Shown here one piece after another: positions 51,944 through 61,137 of a DNA stretch of 64,000 nt. The DNA lies in assembly GCF_035917995.1 (NCBI RefSeq), contig NZ_CP109131.1, positions 4,650,001 to 4,714,000 on the forward strand, written 5' to 3'. Under the pieces are notes generated by a model. It was not told the origin of the DNA. It ran no database searches and saw only the letters and a list, made by a program, of their open reading frames with translations. The stretch comes from Streptosporangium sp. NBC_01755. GTDB lineage: Bacteria > Actinomycetota > Actinomycetes > Streptosporangiales > Streptosporangiaceae. The first letter of the stretch is position 1, and each line of letters begins with the position of its first letter. The position numbers and the translations under genes were made by a program.

Positions 51944-52132
51944 TTCACTTTCGGGGCCATCGCCCTGCTCGCCCGCGCCGGAGCCGATGCCGCCCCCGAC
52001 GCCTGGCGTCGCAGCATCACGTTCCTCCTCGACGGCCTGCGCACCGAAGCCGCCCGCCATCCGCTCCCCATCGGCCCAGCGACACCGCAACAGGTCTACG
52101 AGGTGTTGAGCAGGCTCACCGGCACGCCATAG
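51944..52132 (+). pseudogene. TetR-family C-terminal remnant
   Basis: FTFGAIALLARAGADAAPDA, then WRRSITFLLDGLRTEAARHP, matches the end of a TetR-type ligand domain, closing at TAG 52130-52132. No HTH or start exists upstream in frame, so only the last third of a regulator gene survives. Confidence 0.6.
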
Positions 52133-52317
52133 GTGCCGGGCCTCGGGCCGTCCGAGCAGGTCGACATCGGCTGGCACACGTTCCTGATGTACACCCGCGA
52201 GTACCGGGACTTCTGCGCGAGGGTCGCCGGCCGGTTCATCCACCACACCTCCGACGACACCCCCGGCGAAACCGGGACCGGGGGCGGTCTCGCGGTTACG
52301 CCGGCGCGGACGTGTAG
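52133..52317 (+). pseudogene. Fragment of a glycine-rich-domain type protein
   Basis: VDIGWHTFLMYTREYRDFCA and RVAGRFIHHTSDD match a conserved stretch of actinobacterial proteins I recall as glycine-rich domain proteins. It starts one base after the previous remnant. The reading frame decays after GETGTGGG, so the gene is broken. Confidence 0.5.
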
Positions 52318-52329
52318 ACGGACAACCAC

Positions 52330-52380
52330 GGGCTCCCGGTAGCTGAGCTGCTTGGACAACACCTCAGCTACCGGGAGCCC
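52330..52380. terminator. Strong 18-bp hairpin
   Basis: Arms 52330-52347 and 52363-52380 are perfectly complementary (GGGCTCCCGGTAGCTGAG and complement) around a 15-nt loop. It lies downstream of pyruvate carboxylase (minus strand) and downstream of the remnants (plus strand). 52381-52556 holds nothing else recognisable. Confidence 0.88.
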
Positions 52381-52556
52381 GCTCCCGTTCACGGGTCAAC
52401 GACCCGGAAATGACCACACCCCGGCGGTCTCCTGACTCGAACCTCGACGCCAGATCCCTTTGTCAGCAGGCTCTTAGGCTCAAGCGATCATCGCGTGTGA
52501 CCTCTAAGCCCAGCACACTCGGGACGCGGCTCGTCACCTGACTCGCCAGGCGCGCC

Positions 52557-55500
52557 TCAAGCGGGGGTGATCTCGAGGACCAGGTCCCCGCCGTCGACCT
52601 GCTGCGTGCCGCTGAGGGCGATGCGCCGCACGGTGCCGGAGAGCGGCGCGGTGATGGAGGCTTCCATCTTCATCGCCTCGATGGTGGCAACGGTGTCGCC
52701 GGCAGCCACGATGTCACCGACCTTGACGACCGGGGTGACCACGCCACCGAACGGTGCGCCGACGTGCCCGGGGTAGGCCGGATCGACCTTCTCCTGGGCG
52801 GGTGCCTCGGCGGAGACGGCCCGGTCACGGACGTTGATCGGGCGGAGCTGGCCGTTGATCGTGCACATGACGGTGCGGATGCCGCGTTCGTCGGGGTCGC
52901 TGATCGACCGCAGGCCGAGGATGAGGGTCTTGCCCTCGTCGATGACGACCTCGTGCTCCTCGCCGGGCTTGAGTCCGTAGAGGTAGGCGAGCGTGGGGAG
53001 TGTGGAGATGTCGCCGTACTTCTCGCGGGACTCGAGGAAGTCCCGGGTGGGGCCGGGGAAGAGCAGCGTGTTGAGGGTGAGCCTGGCGTCTTTCTCCAGG
53101 CTGCGGCGTTCGTCGGATGTCAGGTCGACGGTGGGGGCCTTTTGGGTGCGGCCGGCCAGTGCCTTGGTGCGGAACGGTTCGGGCCAGCCTCCGGGCGGGT
53201 CGCCAAGATCCCCGGCCAGGAACCCGATGACGGAGTCGGGTATGTCGTGCGCGCCGGGGTTGTCGGCGAAGGCGGCGGGGTCTGCTCCCACGGCGACCAG
53301 GTGGAGGGCGAGGTCGCCGACGACCTTGCTCGACGGGGTGACCTTGACGATGTTGCCGAGGATGCCGTTCGCGGCGGCGTACATGCCCTCGACCTGCTCG
53401 AACTTCTCGCCCAGACCGAGCGCGATGGCTTGCTGCCGCAGGTTGGACAGCTGGCCGCCGGGGATCTCGTGGGTGTACACGCGGCCGGTGGGGGACGGCA
53501 GTCCGGACTCGAAGGGTGCGTAGAGGCGGCGGGTGGCCTCCCAGTAGGGCTCGAGGTCGCAGACCGCGGCGAGGGAGAGCCCGGTCTCGCGATCGGTGTG
53601 GTCCGTCGCGGCGACCAGCGAGGAGAGCGCCGGCTGGCTGGTGGTCCCCGCCATGGCGGCGCAGGCGGCGTCGACGGCGTCGACCCCGGCGTCGATGGCC
53701 GCGAGGAGGGTGGCGAGCTGGCCGCCGGGGGTGTCGTGGGTGTGCAGGTGGACCGGCAGGTCGAAGCGCTCGCGGAGGGCGGTCACCAGTGTGCGGGCGG
53801 CCGGGGCGCGGAGCAGACCGGCCATGTCCTTGATCGACAGGATGTGGGCGCCGGCGTCGACGATGCGTTCGGCCAGGCGCAGGTAGTAGTCCAGTGTGTA
53901 GAGCGTCTCGCGGGGGTCGGACAGGTCGCCGGTGTAGCAGAGGGCGACCTCGGCGACAGCGGTTCCGGTGTCGCGGACGGCCTGGATCGCGGGGGCCATC
54001 TGGGACACGTCGTTGAGGGCGTCGAAGATCCGGAAGATGTCGATGCCGGTGGCGGCGGCCTCGTGGACGAAGGCCTCGGTCACCTCGGTCGGATACGGTG
54101 TGTAGCCGACGGTGTTGCGGCCGCGCAGCAGCATCTGCAGACAGATGTTGGGGATCGCTGCGCGGAGCGCTTCCAGCCGTTCCCAGGGGTCCTCGGACAG
54201 GAACCGCAGCGCCACGTCGTACGTCGCTCCGCCCCAGGCCTCCACTGACAGCAGCTGGGGCGTGGTGCGGGCCACGTGTTCGGCGACGTTGAGCAGGTCC
54301 TTGGTCCGCACCCGGGTGGCGAGCAGCGACTGGTGGGCGTCGCGGAAGGTGGTGTCGGTGACCGCCACCGGGGTCTGCTGCCGCAGCGCCCGGGCGAACC
54401 CGACGGGGCCGAGCTCGAGGAGCCGCTGACGGGAGCCGTCGGAGAGGGCGCCCGACCCGGTGGGCAGCTTGGCCAGGGGGTCGACGGCCGTCGGTGCCGG
54501 GCCGTGGGGCTGATTCACGGTCACGTCGGCGAGGAAGGTCAGCAGCTTGGTGCCGCGGTCGGCACTGGACCGGGCGGTCAGCAGCTGCGGGTGGGTCTCG
54601 ATGAAGCTGGTGGTGAGCCGGCCGGCCTGGAAGTCGGGGTCGTCCAGGACCGCCTGGAGGAACGGGATGTTGGTCGCGACGCCGCGGATGCGGAACTCCG
54701 CGACCGCGCGGCGGGCCCGGTCGACGGCAGTGGCGAAGTCGCGGCCCCGGCAGGTCAGCTTGGTCAGCATCGAGTCGAAGTGCGCCGACACCTCCGCGCC
54801 GGTGTACGTCGTACCCCCGTCGAGGCGGACCCCGGCCCCACCCGGCGAGCGGTATGTCGTGATCGTGCCCGTGTCGGGACGGAACCCGTTGGCCGGGTCC
54901 TCTGTGGTGATCCGGCACTGGAGGGCCGCGCCCCGCAGCCGCACCGAGTCCTGGGAGAGCCCGAGGTCGGCCAGGGTCGCACCCGAGGCGATCCGCAGCT
55001 GCGCCTGCACCAGGTCGACGTCGGTGACCTCCTCGGTCACGGTGTGCTCGACCTGGATCCGCGGGTTCATCTCGATGAACACATACGTGCCTGCCCGGTC
55101 GAGGAGGAACTCCACCGTGCCCGCGTTGACGTACCCGATCGTGCGCGCGAACCGCACCGCGTCGGCGCACATCCGGTCCCTCAAGTCCGGGTCGAGGTTC
55201 GGTGCCGGCGCGATCTCGACCACCTTCTGGTGCCGCCGCTGCACCGAGCAGTCCCGCTCGAACAGATGGATCACCTCGCCCGTGGCATCCGCCAGGATCT
55301 GCACCTCGATGTGGCGGGGGTCGACCACCGCCTGCTCGATGAACACCGTCGGGTCCCCGAACGCGGCCTCGGCCTCACGCATGCACGTCTCCACCGCGTC
55401 ACGTAGACCAGTGGGCGAATCGACCCGGCGCATTCCCCGGCCACCGCCACCGGCGACCGCCTTGACGAACAGCGGATAGGGCATCGCGGTGGCAGCCTCG

Positions 55501-55934
55501 ACCAGACTGTCCACGTCGGTCGACGGTGCGATGCTCGCCAGCGTCGGAACCCCGGCAGCCTTCGCCGCGGCGATGGCGCGCGCCTTGTTGCCCGTCAGGG
55601 TGAGCACATCGGCCGACGGGCCCACGAACGTGATGCCCGCCGCGGCACACGCCTCGGCGAGCTCAGGGTTCTCCGACAGGAAGCCGTAGCCCGGATACAC
55701 CGCGTCCGCACCCGCAGACAGCGCCGTTTCCACGATCAGCCGCGGGTTCAGGTACGCCCGTACCGGGTGCCCACGCTCTCCGATCTGGTACGCCTCGTCC
55801 GCCTTCAGCCGGTGCTCCGAACCCCGATCCTCGAACGGGAACACAGCCACCGTCTCGGCCCCGAGCTCGTACGCCGCGCGAAGGGCACGGATGGCGATCT
55901 CGCCTCGGTTGGCGACGAGGACTTTGCTGAACAT
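52557..55934 (-). CDS. pyc: Pyruvate carboxylase
   Basis: This 1125-residue enzyme is full length for single-chain pyruvate carboxylase. Domains in order: biotin carboxylase (MFSKVLVANRGEIAIRALRA, VKAVAGGGGRGMR, EMNPRIQVEHTVTE), carboxyltransferase (TDTTFRDAHQSLLATRVRT, LQMLLRGRNTVGYTPYP, LHTHDTPGGQ), the PYC-specific region and a C-terminal biotin carrier with EAMKMEA. It makes oxaloacetate from pyruvate and bicarbonate with ATP. ATG 55934 was chosen; the in-frame extension to 56078 lacks similarity. It stands alone, bounded by the 52330 hairpin. Confidence 0.97.
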   Translation of the reverse strand: MFSKVLVANRGEIAIRALRAAYELGAETVAVFPFEDRGSEHRLKADEAYQIGERGHPVRAYLNPRLIVETALSAGADAVYPGYGFLSENPELAEACAAAGITFVGPSADVLTLTGNKARAIAAAKAAGVPTLASIAPSTDVDSLVEAATAMPYPLFVKAVAGGGGRGMRRVDSPTGLRDAVETCMREAEAAFGDPTVFIEQAVVDPRHIEVQILADATGEVIHLFERDCSVQRRHQKVVEIAPAPNLDPDLRDRMCADAVRFARTIGYVNAGTVEFLLDRAGTYVFIEMNPRIQVEHTVTEEVTDVDLVQAQLRIASGATLADLGLSQDSVRLRGAALQCRITTEDPANGFRPDTGTITTYRSPGGAGVRLDGGTTYTGAEVSAHFDSMLTKLTCRGRDFATAVDRARRAVAEFRIRGVATNIPFLQAVLDDPDFQAGRLTTSFIETHPQLLTARSSADRGTKLLTFLADVTVNQPHGPAPTAVDPLAKLPTGSGALSDGSRQRLLELGPVGFARALRQQTPVAVTDTTFRDAHQSLLATRVRTKDLLNVAEHVARTTPQLLSVEAWGGATYDVALRFLSEDPWERLEALRAAIPNICLQMLLRGRNTVGYTPYPTEVTEAFVHEAAATGIDIFRIFDALNDVSQMAPAIQAVRDTGTAVAEVALCYTGDLSDPRETLYTLDYYLRLAERIVDAGAHILSIKDMAGLLRAPAARTLVTALRERFDLPVHLHTHDTPGGQLATLLAAIDAGVDAVDAACAAMAGTTSQPALSSLVAATDHTDRETGLSLAAVCDLEPYWEATRRLYAPFESGLPSPTGRVYTHEIPGGQLSNLRQQAIALGLGEKFEQVEGMYAAANGILGNIVKVTPSSKVVGDLALHLVAVGADPAAFADNPGAHDIPDSVIGFLAGDLGDPPGGWPEPFRTKALAGRTQKAPTVDLTSDERRSLEKDARLTLNTLLFPGPTRDFLESREKYGDISTLPTLAYLYGLKPGEEHEVVIDEGKTLILGLRSISDPDERGIRTVMCTINGQLRPINVRDRAVSAEAPAQEKVDPAYPGHVGAPFGGVVTPVVKVGDIVAAGDTVATIEAMKMEASITAPLSGTVRRIALSGTQQVDGGDLVLEITPA

Positions 55935-56130
55935 GGGGGGACCTAGCCTTCCTTGCGCTGGGAGGTCTCGGCCAGACGTGCCAGACCCTGCAACAGACCA
56001 TCGCACAATCCGGTGGCCCGGACCATGGCGGGGCCAGGCCGTAGCGCCGCCCGTCGAGCCAGGCAAACACCGGCGCATGGTCTTGATCGCCTTGCCTCGC
56101 CCTACTTCGCACTAAAAGGAGTTAGATGTC

Positions 56131-56442
56131 CTATGCCTCACGAGAGTCCGACAGAGAGGGCGGGGCTGCGGAGAGCGGCGGGTCCGGACGGCTGGCCGCG
56201 CCGGGTGTGGGCGGTGTGGGGGCGGGTGGTGAGGTCCGCCAGAGGTCGAGTTCTGCCTGTTGCATGAGGTTCCACAGGGCGGTGGCGCTGCTTGCGCAGA
56301 CGATGCGGCACTCGTTGGGGTCGGTGCATTGCCAGGCTTCGAAGCGGCGGTGGCGCAGGCTCCAGATGACGAACCAGTCAGGTGCGTGCTGTTGGACCTG
56401 TTGGGCGGCTCGGGCCGCGTCGAGGTCAGCGAGGGTCAACAT
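56131..56442 (-). CDS. Small protein of unknown function (operon end)
   Basis: This 103-residue protein has a structured first 70 residues (LADLDAARAAQQVQQHAPDW, FVIWSLRHRRFEAW, ALWNLMQQAELDLWR) and a Pro-rich tail. I do not recognise the family. Its ATG lies inside the end of the gene before it (17-nt overlap), so it belongs to the leftward small-gene operon. Confidence 0.6.
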   Translation of the reverse strand: MLTLADLDAARAAQQVQQHAPDWFVIWSLRHRRFEAWQCTDPNECRIVCASSATALWNLMQQAELDLWRTSPPAPTPPTPGAASRPDPPLSAAPPSLSDSREA

Positions 56443-56803
56443 GCTCGGCCAGGATCACATCGGCCGGCAGCGGCAGCCCGTTGCGCACCACATCGGCTGC
56501 GTCTTTGGTGCGCAGGATGGCGTGGTGTTCGGCGAGCTGTCTGGCAGCCGCGAGCAGTGTCGGCTCGGAGCTGAGCAGTGGGCTGCCGGCGTGGTTGAGT
56601 TCGGGGCCGGTCCACCAGAAGCTTTCGCCGTCGGTGTAGGCCAGCAGCCCGTAGTGGACGGAGACGATGGCGTTGCCGGAGGAGAGTTCGTGGACGTCCG
56701 CGTGGATGTGGTGAACCTCAGGCCAGTACGGCGGCCAGGTCCTGGGCGTACTCCACGGCGGTCGGCGGCGCGGCGGCGATCGCCTGGGACGCGGGCTCGC
56801 CAC
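56426..56803 (-). CDS. Small protein of unknown function, start unclear
   Basis: The convincing part is EVHHIHADVHELSSGNAIVS, then VHYGLLAYTDGESFWWTGPE and an Arg/Ala-rich helical end. The only upstream in-frame start is GTG 56803, which overlaps the 47-codon gene by 86 nt and gives an unlikely Arg/Pro-rich N-terminus. A one-base frameshift near 56720 would fuse that gene (ending YAQDLAAVLA) to this one, so the two may be one broken gene. Confidence 0.5.
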   Translation of the reverse strand: MASPRPRRSPPRRRPPWSTPRTWPPYWPEVHHIHADVHELSSGNAIVSVHYGLLAYTDGESFWWTGPELNHAGSPLLSSEPTLLAAARQLAEHHAILRTKDAADVVRNGLPLPADVILAEHVDPR

Positions 56804-56861
56804 CGCACCTGCAATCGCACCCGCACGCGAGGGTGTCGTCCCGCTCAGGGGTCGTGTTCAT
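56718..56861 (-). CDS. 47-residue Cys-rich small protein
   Basis: ATG 56861 opens MNTTPERDDTLACGCDCRCG and continues to EYAQDLAAVLA at TGA 56718. Four cysteines form C-x-C-x-C-x-C. Its ATG overlaps the stop of the gene before it (ATGA), which strongly supports translation. It is either a small protein or the N-terminus of the next gene after a frameshift. Confidence 0.6.
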   Translation of the reverse strand: MNTTPERDDTLACGCDCRCGGEPASQAIAAAPPTAVEYAQDLAAVLA

Positions 56862-57334
56862 GCCGCGACCCCCTGGTGGTGCGGGTGGTGTCGCCAGGAC
56901 GAAGGGGCGTCCGGTGAATGGTCCCGGCCGGGAGCGATGGTGAGCTCCGGCCGGTGCGGACGGCCGGTGCCGGGCATTACCGGGCGGCGCGTGTCCGTAC
57001 GCCCGGAAGGCCGAGTGTGGGCCGATGGAATCTCGCGCTCGGCCTGGCGGGGCGCGGGCACGACCGGAACGAGGTGCGCGGTGACCTCGTGAGCGGGCTC
57101 GAAGGTCGGCAGGGTCCGGCCCAGGCCGAGTCGGCGGCGCACATCGAGGCGCTCGGCCATCAGCTCACCGGACGGCTGCGCGTACTCGTGGTCGGCGGCC
57201 TGGCCGGGGCAGCCGTGCGCGTACGGCGCGTGCCCACAAACGGCGCACCCCATCGGCAGCGGCGGCCTCTCCGCGAAACAGCCGCAGCCGCTCACCACGG
57301 CCCGGTCGAGAACCGGAGCACTAGGGTTATGCAT
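56858..57334 (-). CDS. Cys-rich protein of unknown function (operon start)
   Basis: This 158-residue protein has an N-terminal cysteine pattern (GCGCFAERP, then GCAVCGHAPYAHGCPG) suggesting a metal site, then a helical stretch (GELMAERLDVRRRLGLGR) and a Pro/Arg/His-rich tail. I do not recognise the family. It is the first gene of a leftward operon divergent from the XRE regulator. Confidence 0.6.
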   Translation of the reverse strand: MHNPSAPVLDRAVVSGCGCFAERPPLPMGCAVCGHAPYAHGCPGQAADHEYAQPSGELMAERLDVRRRLGLGRTLPTFEPAHEVTAHLVPVVPAPRQAEREIPSAHTRPSGRTDTRRPVMPGTGRPHRPELTIAPGRDHSPDAPSSWRHHPHHQGVAA

Positions 57335-57523
57335 CGGGTCAGGACTCCCTTCCTGATCAAGGGACCCGTACGGCGTTGTGAGCGCCTGCGGGTCCCGCTT
57401 TTTGTAGTCGTAATGTCACTGAGTGAAATCATCAGAACGCAGCGCCACTGGTATCCGCTAGAGGACGATGGAGGATGGAAAGCGGACGTCCTCTGGTGTG
57501 TCCGCCCCTTGCGGAGGTGCATC

Positions 57524-58822
57524 ATGGCTGACGTACCGGCATGGGCCGCCCGGCTCCGAGCGGCGAGGAATGAGCGGTGCTGGTCACAGAGAGGGACCAT
57601 CCGGCGGCTGGCCGAAGCCGCCGACGAGTCCACGCGGGCACACCTGCCGACCCGCGAGTCACTGACCAGGATGCTCAGGGCGTGGGAGTCGGGTAAGCAC
57701 CGTCCCAACGAGCCCTACCCGCGGCTGCTCGCGCGGGCCTTCGGGGTCAGCGAGGAGAAGTTGTTCGCCGACTCGCTGGATGTTCCCGAACCGGGGAAAG
57801 CGTCACAGAATAGTCTCATCCAGAAGGCGTCAGATGGAGACGACGACATGGAACGCCGACGACTTTTACGGCTTGCCGCCGGTGCCGGAATCGGCATACT
57901 CGGCATCTCCGGCGAGCCGGTTCGCCAGCTCCTCGACCTGTCCCTCGATCACGATTTCCGCAGTGCAGAGGAATGGGAACTGGCTCGCGAGGACCACCTG
58001 CACGCGCTTCGGACCCGGCCTCCCGCGCAGGTGGCGGCCGACCTCATCATCGACCTGCTCCTGGTACGGCGGCAGATGGAAGTGTCGCCTCCCGCCGAGG
58101 TCGCCGAACTGCAGCGGGTCCTAGCCACACTCTCCGCCATCCACGGCAACGCGTTGACCCGCCTGGGCGACCACGGGGCGGCCATCCGGTGGTGGCACAC
58201 GGCTCGCCATGCGGCCGATGCGTCCGGCGATCGGGAAGTGCGACTGCTGGTTCGTGTGTCGGAAGCGGGCACGGGCCTGTACGGACAGCGCGCCCCGGAG
58301 ACGGTTGTCCGCCTTATTCACGACGCGGAGCGGATCGCCGGCGAACCTTCCGTCGGCTTGATGACCACCCGGGCAAAGGCACTCTCCCTGCTCGGCAGGC
58401 ACGATGATGCGCGCACGACACTGAACGCTCTTGTCGATCTGGCGGAAAAGGGTGCCGCTGGAGATTCTCTCGGCTTCTGGAAGCCAGATCAGATCCATTT
58501 CGCCGAGAGCTGGGTTTACGCCGGTGCGGGTGACGAGGCCAAGGCAGACGCGGCCCGAGAGAATGTGCTCGGGTTCACCCCCGAGTACCAATACGGAACC
58601 AACGTCATGCTCCATGAGGCGCTCTGCACGGTCGTCAATGGGGGTGTTGACGAGGGTATGCAACGCGCGGCAACAGTGATCGATGCCCTTTCGCCCGCCT
58701 ACCGCAGCCGCTACATCATTGAAACCGGGCGGATGCTGCTGCGCGCTGTTCCCCCCGACCAGCGAAACCGTCCGGCCATTGGCGAATTTCGTGAAGTTCT
58801 GGCTCTTGAGGTCGTGAGATAG
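57524..58822 (+). CDS. XRE-type regulator with TPR-like C-terminal domain
   Basis: This 432-residue protein starts at ATG 57524 behind GGAGG. The HTH lies in residues about 5-80 (MLRAWESGKHRPNEPYPRLL, ARAFGVSEEKLF). A short hydrophobic linker follows (RRRLLRLAAGAGIGILGI), then helical repeats of the TPR type (ALTRLGDHGAAIRWWHTARH, ALSLLGRHDDARTTLNALVD). This layout is common in actinomycetes for regulators of small-molecule or developmental signals. It is divergent from the small-protein operon and probably controls it. Confidence 0.85.
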   Translation: MADVPAWAARLRAARNERCWSQRGTIRRLAEAADESTRAHLPTRESLTRMLRAWESGKHRPNEPYPRLLARAFGVSEEKLFADSLDVPEPGKASQNSLIQKASDGDDDMERRRLLRLAAGAGIGILGISGEPVRQLLDLSLDHDFRSAEEWELAREDHLHALRTRPPAQVAADLIIDLLLVRRQMEVSPPAEVAELQRVLATLSAIHGNALTRLGDHGAAIRWWHTARHAADASGDREVRLLVRVSEAGTGLYGQRAPETVVRLIHDAERIAGEPSVGLMTTRAKALSLLGRHDDARTTLNALVDLAEKGAAGDSLGFWKPDQIHFAESWVYAGAGDEAKADAARENVLGFTPEYQYGTNVMLHEALCTVVNGGVDEGMQRAATVIDALSPAYRSRYIIETGRMLLRAVPPDQRNRPAIGEFREVLALEVVR

Positions 58823-59362
58823 ACATCATTCGATTCAACGTCCCGCATGCCAGGCTTGACCGACGGGGCGCCGCTTCCCCCGCTGAGTTTTCGGCCAACT
58901 CACCACTCTGATCAAGAACTGGTTTAAGCTCATGAAATACCAGCCCGGACTCCCAGCCGGACTCATCGCCGAGACCGGCACCGTCCTATCCGACCCACCG
59001 TAGTAACGCCCAGATTTCAGACACGGTACGGCGCCACCTGCTTGAAGCATTCGGAGTACACCACTGTGACCTAATCCGAGAGTCGGCAAGACAGCAGAAA
59101 CTTTCCTGTTCACCATGAGCAGGGGAGGTCATGAAGGTGTTGCGATGCACACCTGCCATCTCTCTGCTCAGGTACTTGACGATGCCGGACATAGGTATCA
59201 CGCGGGCCGTTACCTCCCTCGGCCTCTTAACGATCTAGGAACCCCCGGTATGCCCGCGACACGCCACCTGTTCCGAACCGGAAATCATCAGCAATCAGAC
59301 ATTTTTCCCTGCCTGCTGGACGTCTCTCCCCCGAAAAAGACTAAAATCCCAGCTCAAGAACG
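58823..59362. other. Gap upstream of the CRISPR array, includes probable leader
   Basis: There are 540 bases without a supported gene; several short frames exist but none has a ribosome site plus codon bias. The last 100 bases, less GC-rich than average (CAATCAGACATTTTTCCC, GAAAAAGACTAAAATCCC), are the best candidate for the array leader and promoter, because the array appears to be read rightward. Confidence 0.45.
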
Positions 59363-60654
59363 CCAGCACCGACCCTCCGGGGTCGGTGAGGATCGCAACT
59401 GGGGGTGCTCGGCTCGTTGCCTGAGACGTCCCCACCGCCAGCACCGACCCTCCGGGGTCGGTGAGGATCGCAACGGCCGGTCGATCGCCTTGCCCACGTC
59501 CAGAGACTTGGGCCAGCACCGACCCTCCGGGGTCGGTGAGGATCGCAACGACGTCGACACCCCGGACACCACTCAAGCCCCGCCTCCAGCACCGACCCTC
59601 CGGGGTCGGTGAGGATCGCAACGGGGCGGTTGTCGAATGCGAGCGACTCGATCGTCTTCCAGCACCGACCCTCCGGGGTCGGTGAGGATCGCAACCTCGA
59701 ACTGCTGCGCACCGAGGAAGTGAAGATCCTTCCAGCACCGACCCTCCGGGGTCGGTGAGGATCGCAACGGCGACAAGCGGCGCGAGCACACCCGCGTCCG
59801 CCCCCCAGCACCGACCCTCCGGGGTCGGTGAGGATCGCAACGGCGGTGAGGAAGCCCGCAGCAATGAACGCCTCGACCCAGCACCGACCCTCCGGGGTCG
59901 GTGAGGATCGCAACGGCGACAAGCGGCGCGAGCACACCCGCGTCCGCCCCCCAGCACCGACCCTCCGGGGTCGGTGAGGATCGCAACTGAATTCGGTGGC
60001 CGGGTCCAGCGCGGCGCCGAGCGCGACCAGCACCGACCCTCCGGGGTCGGTGAGGATCGCAACGGCGACCAGGCGTCCGGGCATGCGGCCTGGGGGCCGG
60101 TCCAGCACCGACCCTCCGGGGTCGGTGAGGATCGCAACGAGCCCAAGCGCGTCCGGAAGGCCAGGCGGAAGCTGACCAGCACCGACCCTCCGGGGTCGGT
60201 GAGGATCGCAACCAGGACAACGCCACCTTGAGCGGGTCGCGGCGGGCCCAGCACCGACCCTCCGGGGTCGGTGAGGATCGCAACGTGGCGTTGGTCGCGG
60301 TGACCGGCGTTGAGGACAACCCAGCACCGACCCTCCGGGGTCGGTGAGGATCGCAACGGCTGTGGGATGTCGCCTCCGGCCGGCGGTCGGCCGGCCAGCA
60401 CCGACCCTCCGGGGTCGGTGAGGATCGCAACGCCCCGAGGTTCTGACCGGTGTCGAGCAGACCCCGCCCCCAGCACCGACCCTCCGGGGTCGGTGAGGAT
60501 CGCAACCGCCACGGCGCCCGCCGTCCCGCCCTCGTCCACAGACCAGCACCGACCCTCCGGGGTCGGTGAGGATCGCAACGGGACCCGGAACATCAGGTGC
60601 ACGCCCGGGTAGGCGGCCAGCACCGACCCCCCGGGGGTCGGTGAGGATCGCAAC
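59363..60654 (+). CRISPR. CRISPR array, 18 repeats and 17 spacers
   Basis: The repeat is 37 nt, starting CCAGCACC and ending GAGGATCGCAAC, with hairpin arms ACCGACCC and GGGTCGGT around TCCG. Repeats begin at 59363, 59438, 59513, 59586, 59659, 59732, 59805, 59878, 59951, 60027, 60102, 60176, 60248, 60321, 60395, 60470, 60543 and 60617. Spacers are 35-39 nt. Spacers 6 (59769-59804) and 8 (59915-59950) are identical. The last repeat is altered (38 nt, stem changed to GACCCC/GGGGTC), marking the leader-distal end, so the leader is on the left. The 3' end resembles the type I-C handle, and cas3 and cas5c follow on the same strand. Confidence 0.98.
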
Positions 60655-60670
60655 GGCATATTTAGGACCG

Positions 60671-60898
60671 TCACCACGCCGGCCGGACCGCGACCCGCCG
60701 CTTCGGGCGACCATTGTTCGTCAACGACGGCGAGTCCTCGACCAACTCGAAGCCCAGGGCGTTGGCGAAGAACTCGATGGCCTGGTCGTGGTCCTCCACG
60801 ATAATCGCCACCGGTTCGACTCGCGTCTTCGTGATCGTAAGCTCTGTCGGCGGCCTGCGTGTACGGCTCTTCGAACACATATTTCCCATGACTCCCAT
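60671..60898 (-). pseudogene. Truncated VOC/glyoxalase gene at the array edge
   Basis: The frame encodes VEPVAIIVEDHDQAIEFFAN, then ALGFELVEDSPSLTNNGRPK and RRVAVRPAW, the first half of a VOC protein, and then stops 16 bases from the last CRISPR repeat. The expected C-terminal half (after RPPG) is missing. The same core occurs in the fragment at 27186-27313. Confidence 0.65.
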
Positions 60899-61137
60899 GA
60901 TTTTTGGCGGGGGGAACGTGAATTATCGGGAAATTTAATCGCCCTCTCACCATGGTTTTCGGGTTTGCGCTTTATGTCTATTTTGTCATATTTATAAATA
61001 TAAGTCGCAATTGTCGGATGTGGTGTACTGAATAGTTTTCATGTTCTGCTTTGGCGTGGTTAACGCCTCCTTTTCCTGTTATGGTGAACCGGTTGTTTTC
61101 CCAGGTAGGGATGTGAAGGTGTTAGCTGAGGATCATT
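60899..61137 (+). promoter_or_regulatory. A/T-rich cas promoter region
   Basis: This is the most A/T-rich stretch of the window. It includes a perfect 14-bp palindrome ATATTTATAAATAT at 60988-61001 and GAGGA before the cas3 start. It probably carries the cas operon promoter and a regulator site. Confidence 0.6.

Noticed and set aside
59115-59612. Plus-strand frame entering the CRISPR array
   Set aside because: Its second half is CRISPR repeat and its first half has no recognisable feature.
59295-60953. Long minus-strand frames across the CRISPR array with a repeated ILTDPGGSVL motif
   Set aside because: They are the CRISPR repeat read as protein; each frame just follows the repeat and spacer lengths.
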